A model generated the notes under the pieces. It was not told where the DNA came from. It was given only the letters and a program-made list of their open reading frames with translations, and ran no database searches. A program made the position numbers and the translations under genes. From NCBI GenBank assembly GCA_938048455.1, contig CALIUY010000003.1, positions 181,077-245,076 of the forward strand: a stretch of DNA of 64,000 nucleotides, written 5' to 3'. Below, piece by piece: positions 52,878-63,200 of this stretch (position 1 is the stretch's first letter; every line of letters starts with the position of its first letter). The stretch is from an uncultured Desulfobacterales bacterium. GTDB lineage: Bacteria > Desulfobacterota > Desulfobacteria > Desulfobacterales > SpSt-501.

Positions 52878-54236
52878 CTACCGGAAGATCCTCAGGAAAA
52901 GCACGGCGATCTGGAAGTAGATCGTGATCCCGATCGCGTCGATGAGGGTCGCCATGAGCGGCCCCGCCGTGAGCGCCGGGTCGAGGCGGAGCCGTTTGAG
53001 CGCCAGCGGGATGAGCGCCCCGCCCAGATTGGCGAGGAGCAGCGTGACCAGAAGCGCCGCGCCCACGATCGCCGCCAGCACCAAATGGTGGTCCTGGAGA
53101 AAGACGCGGAAATAAGCGATCAGCCCCAGCGCCCCCCCCAACGCGACGCCCATCCAGACCTCGCGGCCGAAGACGCGCAGGAAATCCGCCGGCCGCACCT
53201 CCCCCAGCGCGAGCGCCCGCACCACCATCGTCGCCGATTGCGTGGCGGCGTTGCCGCAGGTGCCCACGACCATGGGAATGAAGAAGGCGAGCGCCACCAT
53301 CTCCTGGAGCGTCGGCGCATTCCACTCCATGACGGTGGTGGAGATCAGCGAGGTGAACAGAAGAATCGCCAGCCAGCAGAAGCGGCTCCAGAACAGCCGC
53401 GGCATGGAGCGCTGGAAATATTCCTCCTCGAAGGGCACGACGGCCGAAATGCGGTGGAAGTCTTCGGTGTTTTCGGCCTCGATGATGTCGATCACGTCGT
53501 CGACGGTGATGATGCCGAGCAGCCGCTTTTCGTCGTCCACCACGGGCAGCGCCAGAAAGTCGTACTTCTGGATGAGATCGGCCGCGGCCTCGACGTCCAG
53601 GTCGTGGGGGACGGAGATGACGTTGTCTTCCATGATCTCGCGCAGCCGCTGCTGGGGCTTCGAGAGGATGAGATCGCGCAGCGAAAGCACCCCCACGAGG
53701 CGATGCCGCTCGTCGGTGACGTAGATGTGGTAGATCGTCTCCTTGTTCGGGGCGAGCAGCCGCAGGGTCTCAAGCGCCTCGCGCACGGGGATCTCGGGGG
53801 CGAGGTTGCAGTACTCGGTGGTCATCACCGCGCCCGCCGTACCCTCCCGGTAATTCCAGAGACGGCGGATCTCGTTTCGTTCGGCCTGGGCGATCAGCGG
53901 CAGGATCGCCTCGCGTACCTCCTCGTCCACCCGTTTGAGGAGATCGACGCGGTCGTCGGGTTCCAGGTTCTCGACGAACTGCAGGAGCGTACGCGTGCGG
54001 CCCGTTTCGAGGCAGGCCTTCTGGGTCTCGAGCGAGAGATGGGCAAAGGCCTCGATGGCGAGCGAATTGCCCACCTTGACGAGGGTCTCGACGATCTCCT
54101 CGGGCGCGAGACCGCCCGCTTCGAGCGCCTCGGCGATGTCGGCCGGGTGCATCTCGCGCAGGGCTTCGACTTCCTTGCGATCCTCGATGCGGCAGGAAGC
54201 CGCGTTCTCGGGAACGATCTGCGGCGCGGTGTTCAT
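52878..54236 (-). CDS. mgtE: Magnesium transporter MgtE
   Basis: Homodimeric Mg2+ channel, 452 residues. A helical N domain (LREMHPADIAEALEAG, about residues 20-130) precedes a CBS pair (GAVMTTEYCNLAPEIPVREAL; VISVPHDLDVEAAADLIQKYDFLALPVVDDE) that gates the channel in response to Mg2+. Five membrane helices follow, with the pore motif GTCGNAATQSATMVVRALALGE and the pore-acidic DAIGITIYF. AAGGAG lies 7 bases before ATG 54236. The long upstream leader is described separately. Confidence 0.95.
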   Translation of the reverse strand: MNTAPQIVPENAASCRIEDRKEVEALREMHPADIAEALEAGGLAPEEIVETLVKVGNSLAIEAFAHLSLETQKACLETGRTRTLLQFVENLEPDDRVDLLKRVDEEVREAILPLIAQAERNEIRRLWNYREGTAGAVMTTEYCNLAPEIPVREALETLRLLAPNKETIYHIYVTDERHRLVGVLSLRDLILSKPQQRLREIMEDNVISVPHDLDVEAAADLIQKYDFLALPVVDDEKRLLGIITVDDVIDIIEAENTEDFHRISAVVPFEEEYFQRSMPRLFWSRFCWLAILLFTSLISTTVMEWNAPTLQEMVALAFFIPMVVGTCGNAATQSATMVVRALALGEVRPADFLRVFGREVWMGVALGGALGLIAYFRVFLQDHHLVLAAIVGAALLVTLLLANLGGALIPLALKRLRLDPALTAGPLMATLIDAIGITIYFQIAVLFLRIFR

Positions 54237-54504
54237 CGGGGGTCTCCTTGCCGCCTCGGAACCGGCGATGGGATCCGAAACGGCCGACGGCGACCCCCCG
54301 CGGGGAAAGGATCAACGGGGAAGGGCCGATCCGGGGGCGCTTCGAACCCGGTACGGCGAGGGCGGCGGCCCGGCGGGACTTGCGCCCCGCGGGCTTCGGT
54401 GGCTCGGACTACTGCCCGGGTCTCCTGAATTCATGGGGTTTCCTCAATCCTCTTCGGGGCTTCCAGGCGGCCTGCCGTAACGGCAAGCTTCAATGAAACG
54501 TTTC
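54237..54504 (-). other. Long GC-rich leader of mgtE, possible regulatory RNA
   Basis: The nearest promoter candidate for mgtE is about 270 bases upstream, leaving a long untranslated leader with no credible ORF. It contains palindromes GAAACGTTTC (54495-54504) and TGCCGTAACGGCA (54473-54485) and several GC-rich hairpins. On the minus strand TTCAGGAGACCCGGGCAG recalls the 3' part of cobalamin riboswitches, and GGGGCGCAAGTCC recalls the c-di-GMP-I aptamer. The other conserved parts of both are missing, and I see no M-box consensus. A leader of this length on a Mg2+ transporter gene is suggestive of RNA control only. Confidence 0.35.
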
Positions 54505-54533
54505 CTTTTAAGAGCCTTCCCGATCAAAATCAA
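54505..54533 (-). promoter_or_regulatory. Candidate promoter of mgtE
   Basis: On the minus strand TTGATT (4/6), 17 bases, TAAAAG (4/6), inside the AT-rich stretch downstream of the rlmI-like gene. Confidence 0.4.
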
Positions 54534-54548
54534 GGAAAAAGGAGAGAA

Positions 54549-54565
54549 GGAGGTTTTTTTCCTCC
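54549..54565 (-). terminator. Terminator of the rlmI-like gene
   Basis: On the minus strand GGAGG, seven A, CCTCC, then TTCTCTCCTTTTTCC, just after the stop at 54569. The stem is short (5-6 bp) but the T-rich tail is clear. Confidence 0.5.
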
Positions 54566-54568
54566 GGC

Positions 54569-55804
54569 TCAGCAGAGGACCTTTTGCAGGCCGATACACT
54601 TCAAGTACGCGGTCTCCGGCATGGAAAGGAGCACGGGATGGTCGGGGGCCTGCACGCCACGATAGACCACGTGGGCGACATCCCGCTCGCGGCTGCAGGC
54701 GGCGGCGAGAATCGCGAGAAACTCGTTTTCCGGAACCAGCCGGCTGCAACTGCTCGCAAAAAGGATCCCTCCGGGCTCAAGCCGCCGCCAGGCGAGCCGG
54801 TTGAGCTTTCGGTAGGCGCGTCGTGCCTGGGGAAGGTTCTTGCGGGACTTGGCGAAGGCCGGGGGATCGGACACCACGAACTCGTAGCGCCCGGCGTCGC
54901 GGGCGAGGAAGCTCAGGACGTCGGCGCGGCACAGAACCGCGCGGCCGCGCGGAAGATTGTTCGCCGCGAGACTGCGCTCGAGGAGATCGAGCGCCTCGCG
55001 GCTTTCGTCGACGAAAACCACGCGCGCCGCGCCCGCCCGCAACGCCCGCAGCCCCCAGCCGCCGGAATAGGAAAACAGGTCCAGCACCCGGGCTCCGGGC
55101 ACCTGGCGCACCGCCTCCTCGAAGCGCAGACGATTTTCGCGCTGGTCGAGGAAAAACCCCGTCTTCTGCCCCTCGAGCAGGTCGGCGGCGTAACGCAGGC
55201 CCTCCTCCTCGACCCAGGCCGTCCGCAGAGCCTGCGGATCCCCGAAGACCACGCGACGGAAGCGCTCCGCGGCCTCGAGATCGCGCACCGGCTGGTCGGC
55301 ACGGATGACGAGCCCCGCGAGCCGTACGCCCCCGGCGCGCTCCAGGGCCGCGGGCAAAAGGGCCTCGAGCAGGGAAAGCACGAGGTCGATGCCCGCCGTG
55401 TGGCTCTGCAGGACCGCATACGGCGGGTAGAAATCGACGACGAGCCCGGGGAGGAAATCGGCCTCGGAGAACACCAGCCGCGTCGCGCGATTCGGGGCCA
55501 GCGGAAGCCTGCGGCCGATCGCTTGGAGGAGCCTCCGCTCGAGCAGCGCCTCCAGCCGCTCCTCCTCTTGGCCGCGGGCCAGAAGCCGGCCGGCGATCAG
55601 CGAGCGGCGGTTCATGTAGCCCCAACCGACGGAGCTTCCGTCCCCCCGAAAGCGGCACCAGAAAACCGGACGGTCCCGGGGACCTTCGGTGGCGACTTCG
55701 TCGGCGAAGATCCAAAGATGCCCCGCCGCCACCCGTCGGGCGGCGCGCGGGGTGATCTCGATCTCGGGCCACTCTCGCATGTCCCGTGGCGGCAACTCGG
55801 CCAT
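54569..55804 (-). CDS. RlmI-like 23S rRNA (cytosine-C5) methyltransferase
   Basis: A 411-residue class I methyltransferase with an N-terminal PUA-type RNA-binding domain (ITPRAARRVAAGHLWIFADEV). The SAM site is VLDLFSYSGGWGLRALRAGA, preceded by EGQKTGFFLDQRENR, and the catalytic region is VVSDPPAFAKSRK and FASSCSRLV with its cysteine. This is the RlmI / YwbD type that makes m5C in 23S rRNA. I start it at ATG 55804 (MAELPP), with AGGAGAGG eight bases upstream; the ORF track begins 12 codons earlier. It is divergent from glycogen phosphorylase. Confidence 0.88.
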   Translation of the reverse strand: MAELPPRDMREWPEIEITPRAARRVAAGHLWIFADEVATEGPRDRPVFWCRFRGDGSSVGWGYMNRRSLIAGRLLARGQEEERLEALLERRLLQAIGRRLPLAPNRATRLVFSEADFLPGLVVDFYPPYAVLQSHTAGIDLVLSLLEALLPAALERAGGVRLAGLVIRADQPVRDLEAAERFRRVVFGDPQALRTAWVEEEGLRYAADLLEGQKTGFFLDQRENRLRFEEAVRQVPGARVLDLFSYSGGWGLRALRAGAARVVFVDESREALDLLERSLAANNLPRGRAVLCRADVLSFLARDAGRYEFVVSDPPAFAKSRKNLPQARRAYRKLNRLAWRRLEPGGILFASSCSRLVPENEFLAILAAACSRERDVAHVVYRGVQAPDHPVLLSMPETAYLKCIGLQKVLC

Positions 55805-55981
55805 CGGGTCGGCCTCTCCTTTTCCGGGGGACGCCCGCATCCTGCGGCGGCACTCTATACCCGATTTCCTGGCTGCGGCAACCGCGGGGCGCCGAGGGGA
55901 TAGCGGGGGCGCGAAATTTGACCGTCCATGGCCTCCATGATACGGTTAACAATCGGATCGTTTTCCGCAGGGAGGCCCGGC

Positions 55982-58528
55982 GTGAAGCAGAGCAAGCTCT
56001 TTCAGCACTGGGGAAGGTTTCGCAAGGGCATGGACGCCCAGAGCCTCCTGCTCTCCTTCGCCAGCCACCTCCAGTACTCCCTCTGCAAGGACCAGTACAC
56101 GGCGACTCCGCGCGACCTCTACCTCGCCCTGGCGCTCGCGGCGCGCGACCGGCTGATCGAGCGCTGGATCCAGACCCAGCAGGGCTACTACAAGGCCGAC
56201 GTGAAACGGGTTTATTACCTCTCGGCCGAGTACCTCATGGGCCGCGTGCTGCTGCAGAACCTCTTGAATTTGGGGATCTACGAGCAGACCCGACAGGCCA
56301 TGGAGGAACTCGCGATCGATTTCGAGGCGCTCGCCGCCGAGGAGCCGGACATGGGACTCGGAAACGGCGGCCTGGGACGGCTTGCGGCCTGTTTTCTCGA
56401 TTCGCTCGCCACCCTCGAGATCCCGGCCATGGGCTACGGGATCCGCTACGAGTTCGGCATCTTCGACCAGGAGATCCGCAACCTGCAGCAGGTCGAGCTT
56501 CCCGAGAACTGGCTGCGCTACGGCACCCCTTGGGAAATCCCCCATCCGGAGGTCATTTTCACCGTCCACTTCTACGGTCGGGTGAAACATACCCGGCTCC
56601 CCGACGGCGGGCTCAAGTGCGAGTGGGTGGACACGAGCGACGTGGTCGGCATCCCCCACGACATTCCCATCCCGGGCTACGGGAACAACACCGTCAACAC
56701 GCTGCGGCTGTGGTCGGCGCGGGCTTCGAAAGAGTTCGATCTCAACTACTTCCAGCACGGCGACTACCTCAAGGCGGTCGAGGAGAAAAACATCTCCGAG
56801 AACCTTTCGAAGGTCCTCTACCCGAGCGACGATTTCTACGAAGGCCGCGAGCTCCGGCTCAAGCAGCAGTACTTCTTCGTCTCCTGCTCGATCAAGGACA
56901 TCATCCGCCGCTACCTCGTCAACCACCACGACTTCGACGCTTTCCCCGACAAGGTGGCGATCCAGATGAACGACACGCACCCCTCGATCGCCGTGGCCGA
57001 GCTGATGCGCTTGTTCCTCGACAGCTACGGTCTGAGCTGGGAGAAGTCCTGGGAGCTCACGACGAACACCTGCGCCTACACGAACCACACGTTGCTCTCC
57101 GAGGCGCTCGAGAAGTGGCCGGTCGCGATGTTCGAGCGGCTTCTGCCGCGGCACCTGGAGATCATCTACGAGATCAACCGGCGCTTCCTCAAGGACGTGG
57201 CCATCCGCTTCATGAACGACGTCGAACGCAAGCGCAACCTCTCGCTGATCGAGGAAGGAGCCGAGAAGCGCGTGCGCATGGCGCACCTGGCGATCGTGGG
57301 CTCCCACTCGGTGAACGGGGTGGCCGAACTCCACAGCCGGCTCCTGCGCGAGCGCGAGCTCAAGGATTTCGCCGCGATGTACCCCGGCCGCTTCAACAAC
57401 AAGACCAACGGCATCACCCCGCGGCGCTGGCTGCTGATCGCGAACCCGAGTCTGGCGGCCCTGATCCGCCGTCATCTCGGCGAGGGCTGGGTGCGGGAGT
57501 TGACGCAGTTGCGGGGACTCGAGCCCCTCGCCGAGGACCCCGACTTCCGCCGCCAGTGGCGCGAGATCAAGCAGGCGAACAAGAAGCGCCTCGCCCTGCT
57601 CACCCGGAAGCTGACCGGCGAACGGGTCGATCCGGCGGCGATCTTCGACGTCCAGGTCAAGCGCATCCACGAGTACAAGCGTCAGCTCCTGAACATCCTG
57701 CATGCGGTGACCCTCTGGCTCAAGCTGAAGGAGGAACCCGATTTCCGCATGCACCCGCGGGTGTTCTTCTTCGGCGGCAAGGCGGCCCCGGCCTACAAGA
57801 CGGCCAAGATGATCATCCGCCTGATCTGCCATGTCGCCGACATGATCAACCGCGACACCGCGACCCGCGAAACCCTCCAGGTCGTCTTTCTCCCCAACTA
57901 CCGCGTGAGCCTGGCCGAGGTGATCTACCCCGGCGCGGACGTCTCCGAGCAGATCTCGACCGCCGGCTACGAGGCCTCGGGCACCAGCAACATGAAATTC
58001 GCCTTGAACGGGGCCCTCACGATCGGCACCCTCGACGGGGCGAACATCGAGATTCTCGAGGAGGTGGGGCGGGAAAACTTCTTCATCTTCGGGCTGACCG
58101 CCGAAGAGGTGGCCGCCCTGCGACCGCACTACCGGCCGGCGGAAGTGCTGGCGGGGCTTCCCTTGCTGCGGCAGGCGCTCGATCTGATCCAGAACGGGTT
58201 TTTCAGCCCGGACGAGCCCGGCCTGTTCCGCCCCCTCGTCGAGCTCCTCCTCCACGAGGACCGTTACTTCGTCCTCGCCGACTTCGAGGCCTACCACCGC
58301 GCGCAGATGGAAATCGACGCCCTCTACTGCGACCCCGAGGAGTGGACGAGGAAATCGATCCTGAACGTGGCGCGCATCGGCAAGTTCTCCTCCGATCGTA
58401 CGATCCTCGAGTACAATCGCGACATCTGGCGCGCCGAACCCTTCCCCGTCCAGCGCGAAAACGGGGCCCCTGCCGGGACCGAAGCCCCGGAAGAAGACCC
58501 GTCCGTCGCCACCGCGCCCGCCGCATGA
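55982..58528 (+). CDS. glgP: Glycogen (alpha-glucan) phosphorylase
   Basis: GT35 phosphorylase, 848 residues, that releases glucose-1-phosphate from glycogen. Motifs are VYYLSAEYLMGRVLLQNLLNL, DMGLGNGGLGRLAACFLDSLA, TNGITPRRWL, the sugar-phosphate segment VFFFGGKAAPAYKTAK, and the PLP-lysine block EASGTSNMKFALNGALTIGTLDGAN. I choose GTG 55982, since AGGGAGG lies 6 bases upstream; the ORF-track ATG at 55928 has no site. Its stop overlaps the GT9 start (ATGA). Confidence 0.95.
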   Translation: MKQSKLFQHWGRFRKGMDAQSLLLSFASHLQYSLCKDQYTATPRDLYLALALAARDRLIERWIQTQQGYYKADVKRVYYLSAEYLMGRVLLQNLLNLGIYEQTRQAMEELAIDFEALAAEEPDMGLGNGGLGRLAACFLDSLATLEIPAMGYGIRYEFGIFDQEIRNLQQVELPENWLRYGTPWEIPHPEVIFTVHFYGRVKHTRLPDGGLKCEWVDTSDVVGIPHDIPIPGYGNNTVNTLRLWSARASKEFDLNYFQHGDYLKAVEEKNISENLSKVLYPSDDFYEGRELRLKQQYFFVSCSIKDIIRRYLVNHHDFDAFPDKVAIQMNDTHPSIAVAELMRLFLDSYGLSWEKSWELTTNTCAYTNHTLLSEALEKWPVAMFERLLPRHLEIIYEINRRFLKDVAIRFMNDVERKRNLSLIEEGAEKRVRMAHLAIVGSHSVNGVAELHSRLLRERELKDFAAMYPGRFNNKTNGITPRRWLLIANPSLAALIRRHLGEGWVRELTQLRGLEPLAEDPDFRRQWREIKQANKKRLALLTRKLTGERVDPAAIFDVQVKRIHEYKRQLLNILHAVTLWLKLKEEPDFRMHPRVFFFGGKAAPAYKTAKMIIRLICHVADMINRDTATRETLQVVFLPNYRVSLAEVIYPGADVSEQISTAGYEASGTSNMKFALNGALTIGTLDGANIEILEEVGRENFFIFGLTAEEVAALRPHYRPAEVLAGLPLLRQALDLIQNGFFSPDEPGLFRPLVELLLHEDRYFVLADFEAYHRAQMEIDALYCDPEEWTRKSILNVARIGKFSSDRTILEYNRDIWRAEPFPVQRENGAPAGTEAPEEDPSVATAPAA

Positions 58529-59475
58529 CCGCTCCGGCGACCCCTTCGCTGCTCCTGCTGCACCAGGGGGCGCTCGGCGATCTTGTCTGCCTCTTCCCCC
58601 TGATCGCCGCCCTGCACCGGCGCTTCCGGCCGCTCGAGCTCATCGCCCAGGGGGCGCTCTGCCGGCTCGCCCTCGCCGAGGGGCTCGTCGACCGGGCTTA
58701 TGCGGTCGAGTCCGCCTGGACGGCGAGGCTGTTTTCGGAGAACCCGGGCGAGCGCCTCCGGGCCTGGGTCGCCGGCTTCACCCGTCTGCTCGCCTTCTCG
58801 GCCTCGCCGCGGCTCCTTGCGCCCTTGAGCCGCCTCTGCGGGGGCAAGCTCCTCTCCGTCGCCCCCAAGCCACCGGCCGGGGCGGCCGTGCACGTGACCG
58901 ATCATGCCCGAGAGCGACTGATCGCCGCTGGGCTTCTCGCCGACGAAGAAACGCCGGCCGGTTCTTCCCCCGCCGGCCCCGAGCGGCTGCGGGAGCGCCT
59001 CTGGATCCACCCCGGCGCCGGAAGCCGCCGCAAGCGCTGGCCGCTCGATCGTTTTCTCGCCGTGGCCGAGCGTTTGCGGGAAAGAGGAACGCAGCCCGTC
59101 TTTCTCGCCGGGCCGGCCGAAGAGGACCTCGTCCCTTCCCTCCGGGCCGCCGGGCACGCCGTGGAGCGGCCGGGGGATCTCCCCGCACTCGCCGCCTGCC
59201 TGCGCCGCGGCGGGGCCTACCTCGGCTGCGATTCGGGACCGAGCCATCTCGCCGCCTGGTGCGGCATCCCGAGTGCGGTTCTTTTCGGGCCGAGCGATCC
59301 GGTGCGCTGGGCGCCGCGGGGACGGGCGGTGCGCATCCTGCGCCCCGCCCTTCCCTGCCGGCCCTGCTTCGAGACCGAGCCGGGCAACTGCGACGCGCCC
59401 GACTGCCTGCTCGCGGTGACGCCGGAAGAGGCCCTCGCCGCGATCGACCGGCTTTTGGATTCGTGCGTGAGCTGA
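58525..59475 (+). CDS. Glycosyltransferase family 9 (heptosyltransferase-like)
   Basis: A 316-residue GT9 enzyme. The N-terminal LLLLHQGALGDLVCLFPLIAAL is the family signature, WIHPGAGSRRKRWPLDRFLAVAERL is the nucleotide-sugar region, and YLGCDSGPSHLAAWCGIPSAVLFGPSDPVRWAPRG is the donor motif. GT9 enzymes add heptose or related sugars to the lipopolysaccharide core, supporting an outer membrane. It is translationally coupled to glgP, an unusual partner that may reflect only operon packing. Confidence 0.88.
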   Translation: MTAPATPSLLLLHQGALGDLVCLFPLIAALHRRFRPLELIAQGALCRLALAEGLVDRAYAVESAWTARLFSENPGERLRAWVAGFTRLLAFSASPRLLAPLSRLCGGKLLSVAPKPPAGAAVHVTDHARERLIAAGLLADEETPAGSSPAGPERLRERLWIHPGAGSRRKRWPLDRFLAVAERLRERGTQPVFLAGPAEEDLVPSLRAAGHAVERPGDLPALAACLRRGGAYLGCDSGPSHLAAWCGIPSAVLFGPSDPVRWAPRGRAVRILRPALPCRPCFETEPGNCDAPDCLLAVTPEEALAAIDRLLDSCVS

Positions 59476-59527
59476 AGCGAACCCCCCGCCCGGCATCGCC
59501 GCCGCCGCGGAGTCCGGGAAGAAACCG

Positions 59528-60196
59528 ATGGACGAAGAGCGCCGCCTGAAGGCTCTGGAGCGGATCTACGCCCTCTACGACGGCTATCTTCGCGGCCGGA
59601 AAATCGCCTGCCGCAAGGGATGCCGCCATTGCTGCACGACGCGGGTTACGGTGACGACGCTCGAGGGGCGCGCGATCCTGGGGGCGCTCGCTCCCGGAGA
59701 ACGAAAACGCCTGCAGGAGCGGCTGCAAGCGGCGGCCGGTCTGCCGCGTCTCCGGCCCGGGATCACGTTGAACGGCCTGGCCGAGCTCTGGGCCGCAGGA
59801 CTCGAGGAGCCTTCCCCGGCCGAGGAGCCGCCCTCCGCCGCATGCCCGCTGCTCGTGGAGGATCTGTGCTCGATCTACGCCCTCCGCCCGTTTCACTGCC
59901 GCTGTCTCGTGTCCGCGGAGACCTGCACGGCCGAGGCAGCGGCGCAGATGGGGGAAGAGGTTCTCGCCGTGAACACGGTCTTCCTTCAGGGGATCGAACA
60001 GCTCGATGCGGCGGGCGCAAGCGGAAATCTGCTCGACGTGCTCGCGGTCCTCTCGGCGGCGGGGAGCCGGGATCTTTCGTTTGCCGACTCCGCGGATCTC
60101 ATCCCGAACCGTCCGCTGCGCCGGCTTCTTCTTCCCCCCGAGCACCGCGCGGCGGTGGAGCCGCTGCTGGCGGCCCTGCGCCGGATCCGCATCTGA
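59528..60196 (+). CDS. YkgJ-family cysteine-cluster protein
   Basis: A 222-residue protein. The cysteine cluster CRKGCRHCC near residue 30 and a second set (CPLLVEDLCSIYALRPFHCRCLV) around residues 105-130 match the YkgJ family, thought to bind zinc or an iron-sulfur cluster. The C-terminal half is helical. The function of the family is not established. It follows GT9 by 52 bases and converges with the histidine kinase gene, 12 bases apart. Confidence 0.8.
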   Translation: MDEERRLKALERIYALYDGYLRGRKIACRKGCRHCCTTRVTVTTLEGRAILGALAPGERKRLQERLQAAAGLPRLRPGITLNGLAELWAAGLEEPSPAEEPPSAACPLLVEDLCSIYALRPFHCRCLVSAETCTAEAAAQMGEEVLAVNTVFLQGIEQLDAAGASGNLLDVLAVLSAAGSRDLSFADSADLIPNRPLRRLLLPPEHRAAVEPLLAALRRIRI

Positions 60197-60208
60197 GGAT
60201 GGGGGAGC

Positions 60209-63200
60209 CTAAAAACGGCGTGCCTCGTCCAGGACCCGGCGCACGGCCTCGGCGAGCTCGCGCCGCAGAAGGGGCTTGTAGAGGACGGCGCGGATGCCGG
60301 AGGCGCGCGCCTTGTGTTCCTCTTCGGGCTCCCCGAATCCCGTGCACAGGATCACGGGCACCCCGGGCCGGATGAGGAAGAGCTCGCGCGCCAGCTGCAG
60401 GCCGTTCATCTGCGGCATGGCGAGATCGGTGATCACGAGATCGTAGCGCGAGGGCGCGGCACGAAAGGCGGCGAGCGCTTCGAGGGGCGCGGTGCGGATC
60501 TCGACGCGGTAGCCCAGCCCCTCGAGCAGGCTGCGGCCGAGATCGGCGAGCGGGGCCTCGTCGTCCACGAAGAGGATCGACTCGGAGCCCGTCGGCAAGG
60601 GGCGGCTCGCCTCGGCGGCGGCCTCGGCCTCCCCTTCGGAACGCGGCAGAAAGACCTTGAAGGTCGAGCCCCGGCCGGGTTCGGAGTAGACCTTGATCAG
60701 CCCGCCGTGGGCGTGCACGATGCCGTGGACCACCGCCAGGCCGAGGCCGGTCCCTTTTTCGGGTCCTTTGGTCGTGAAAAAAGGCTCGAAGATGCGTTCC
60801 CTCACCTCGGGGCTCATGCCGCAGCCCGTGTCCGTGACCGTAAGGACGACATAGCGCCCGGGGGCGGCGCCGGTTTCGCCGGCGAGATCGGCCGCGCTCA
60901 GCTCGGCGTTGCCGAGCTCGATGCGCAGCACGCCCCCTTCCTCGGGCAAGGCCTGCACGGCGTTCGTGCAGAGGTTCATCGCCACCTGCTGCATCTGCGT
61001 CGGGTCGGCGAAGACGCATCCGGCGTCGGGGGCGACGAAGTGCTCGATGCGGACCGCGGGTTTGACCGAGGAGCGCAAAAATTCGACCGTCTCCTTGACG
61101 ATCGGCTTGAGGTTGATCAAGAGCTTCTCCTCGCGGCCGTGGCGGCTGAAGGCGAGGATTTGACGGACGAGGCTCTTCGCCCGGCGCGAGGCGGCAAGGA
61201 TCTGCTCGAGCTGCCCGCGGGCCGCGGGCGGGATGCCGGGATCGAAGCCCATCAGTTCGGCGTTGCCGACGATCACGCCCAGGATGTTGTTGAAGTCGTG
61301 GGCGATTCCGCCGGCCAGGGTTCCGATCGCCTCCATCTTCTGGGCCTGGACGAGACCGCGCTCGAGCTTTTTCTGCTCGGTCACGTCCCGGGCGAAGACG
61401 AGCACCGCATCGAGCCCCCGGTAGCGGAAGAAGACCGCGGAAACCTCGATTTCGGCGGATTTTCCGTCCAGGCGCACCACCCGAAAGGCGCGCGGCGGCA
61501 CGGGAAGCCCGGCATCGAGCGCCGCCAGCCGCGCGGAGAGAGCCTCGTGCTCCTCGGGATGGACGAGGTCGCGGATCGGCCGTCCGATAAGATCCTCCGG
61601 AGCGGCGGCGCCGAAGATGCGCGCCGCCGTCGGGTTGGCGAAGCGGATGACGCCCCCGCTCTGGATATAGATTCCGTCGGGAGCGGCGGCGATCAACCGA
61701 CCCAGCCGTTCCTCGCTCGCCTGCAGCTCGCGCTCCATGCGCCGCGCTTCGCTCACGTCCACGAGGCTCACGAGCACGAGATCCCGCTCCTCGACCGTCA
61801 CCCGGGCCGTCGAGATCAGGGCGTCGAACTCCTTTTCCCCGCCGTTGGCCCGCAGGAGAAGCCTGCCGGGAACGTTTTCGATCGTCTCGCCGGTCGCGAA
61901 GCTCCGGGTGACGAGGCGCCTGACCGCACACTCCGGGCAGGCGGCGGTCGCCCCGCAACAGGGGCCTTCGAGGGCATGGACGCAGAAGAGGGCATCGCCG
62001 CAATAGAGCCCCACGAGTTCCTCCGGCCGGCGGCCGATCCGCAGGGCGCCGGCGCGGTTGATGCGCGCGATCCTCACCTCGCGATCCACCAGCATGAGAA
62101 TGTGGGGCACACTCTCGAAGACGGCCGCAAGCGTCTGGCGCTGCGATTCGATCTCAATCTCGGCGCGGCGAAGCGCCGTGATGTCCCGGAGGATGCCGTG
62201 AACCCGCATCACGCCTTCGGGATCGCCGTCGATCGCCCGGCCGAAAAACGACACCAGCGGTCTTTCGCCGTCGGGGAAAAGAAGCTCGAACTCCAGTCCG
62301 TAGACCTCCCCCTGGGAAAGAAGCCGCCTCCAGGCGGTCCCGAAATGTTCCTGCCAGTCGGGATGGACCAGGTCCGCGAAACGGCGCCCTGCGAGATCCG
62401 TGCGTTCCAATCGCAGGGTCTTCAAAAAGGCCTCGTTGGCGGCAAGGATCCTCTCGTCGGCGTCGAGTTCGACGTAGGGAAGCGGCGCCTTCTCGTAGAG
62501 CAGGCGGAAGCGCTCCTCGCTGCGGGCGAGCTGCTTTTCTGCAAGCCGCTTCCTTCGGGCCATGGCCAGAAGGAGCAAGACCCAGATCCCGAGCAGCGGG
62601 GCGAACGCGGCGGCGGCGAGGATCCCATTGCGGTAGCGTTCGTAAAACGAGGGCGGCCGGTTCACGATCCGCGCCCCCGCCGGCAAGTCATCGGCTCCGA
62701 TCCCGAAGCGTTTCATCTGCCGGAAATCGAACATCGGGACGGAGGAGGGCCTGTCGTCGAGGGCAATCTCCGCCGGATCTTCTCCTGCGAGCACGCGGCG
62801 GGCGAGTGTGGCCGCCTTGCGGCCGTGCTCGCGGCCGTCGAGCAGCATCCCGCCCAGAATCCCGTGCCCCAGCCGCTCGGCGGTCAAGGCATAGACCGGG
62901 ACCTGCGCTCCGGCGGTGAGCAGCGCGGTCCCCTCTTTCTGGCCCAGGGTGCGTCCCGCACGGTCGGTCACGAAGGAGAGGATCATGGCGAAGGCGTCTT
63001 CCGGGAGGTTCCGGATCCGCGCGGCGGCCTCCTCGAAGGTGAGGGGGGGAGGAAAGATCGCCTCCAGCCGCCCCGCAAACCGCGGCAGGACGGCATCGAG
63101 CTGCCGGCGCAGCTCACGGCCGGATTCGGTGTCGTCGTGCAGCACGAAAACACGGCGCGCATCGGGGTGAAGATCCAGGGCGAGCCGGAGCGTCCCTTCG

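Noticed and set aside
54237-54504. Cobalamin, c-di-GMP-I or M-box riboswitch, or a tRNA, in the mgtE leader
   Set aside because: Only isolated fragments resemble these RNAs. A sequence like GGGTTCGAAGC suggested a T-loop, but no cloverleaf or anticodon arm can be built, and the other conserved riboswitch blocks are absent.
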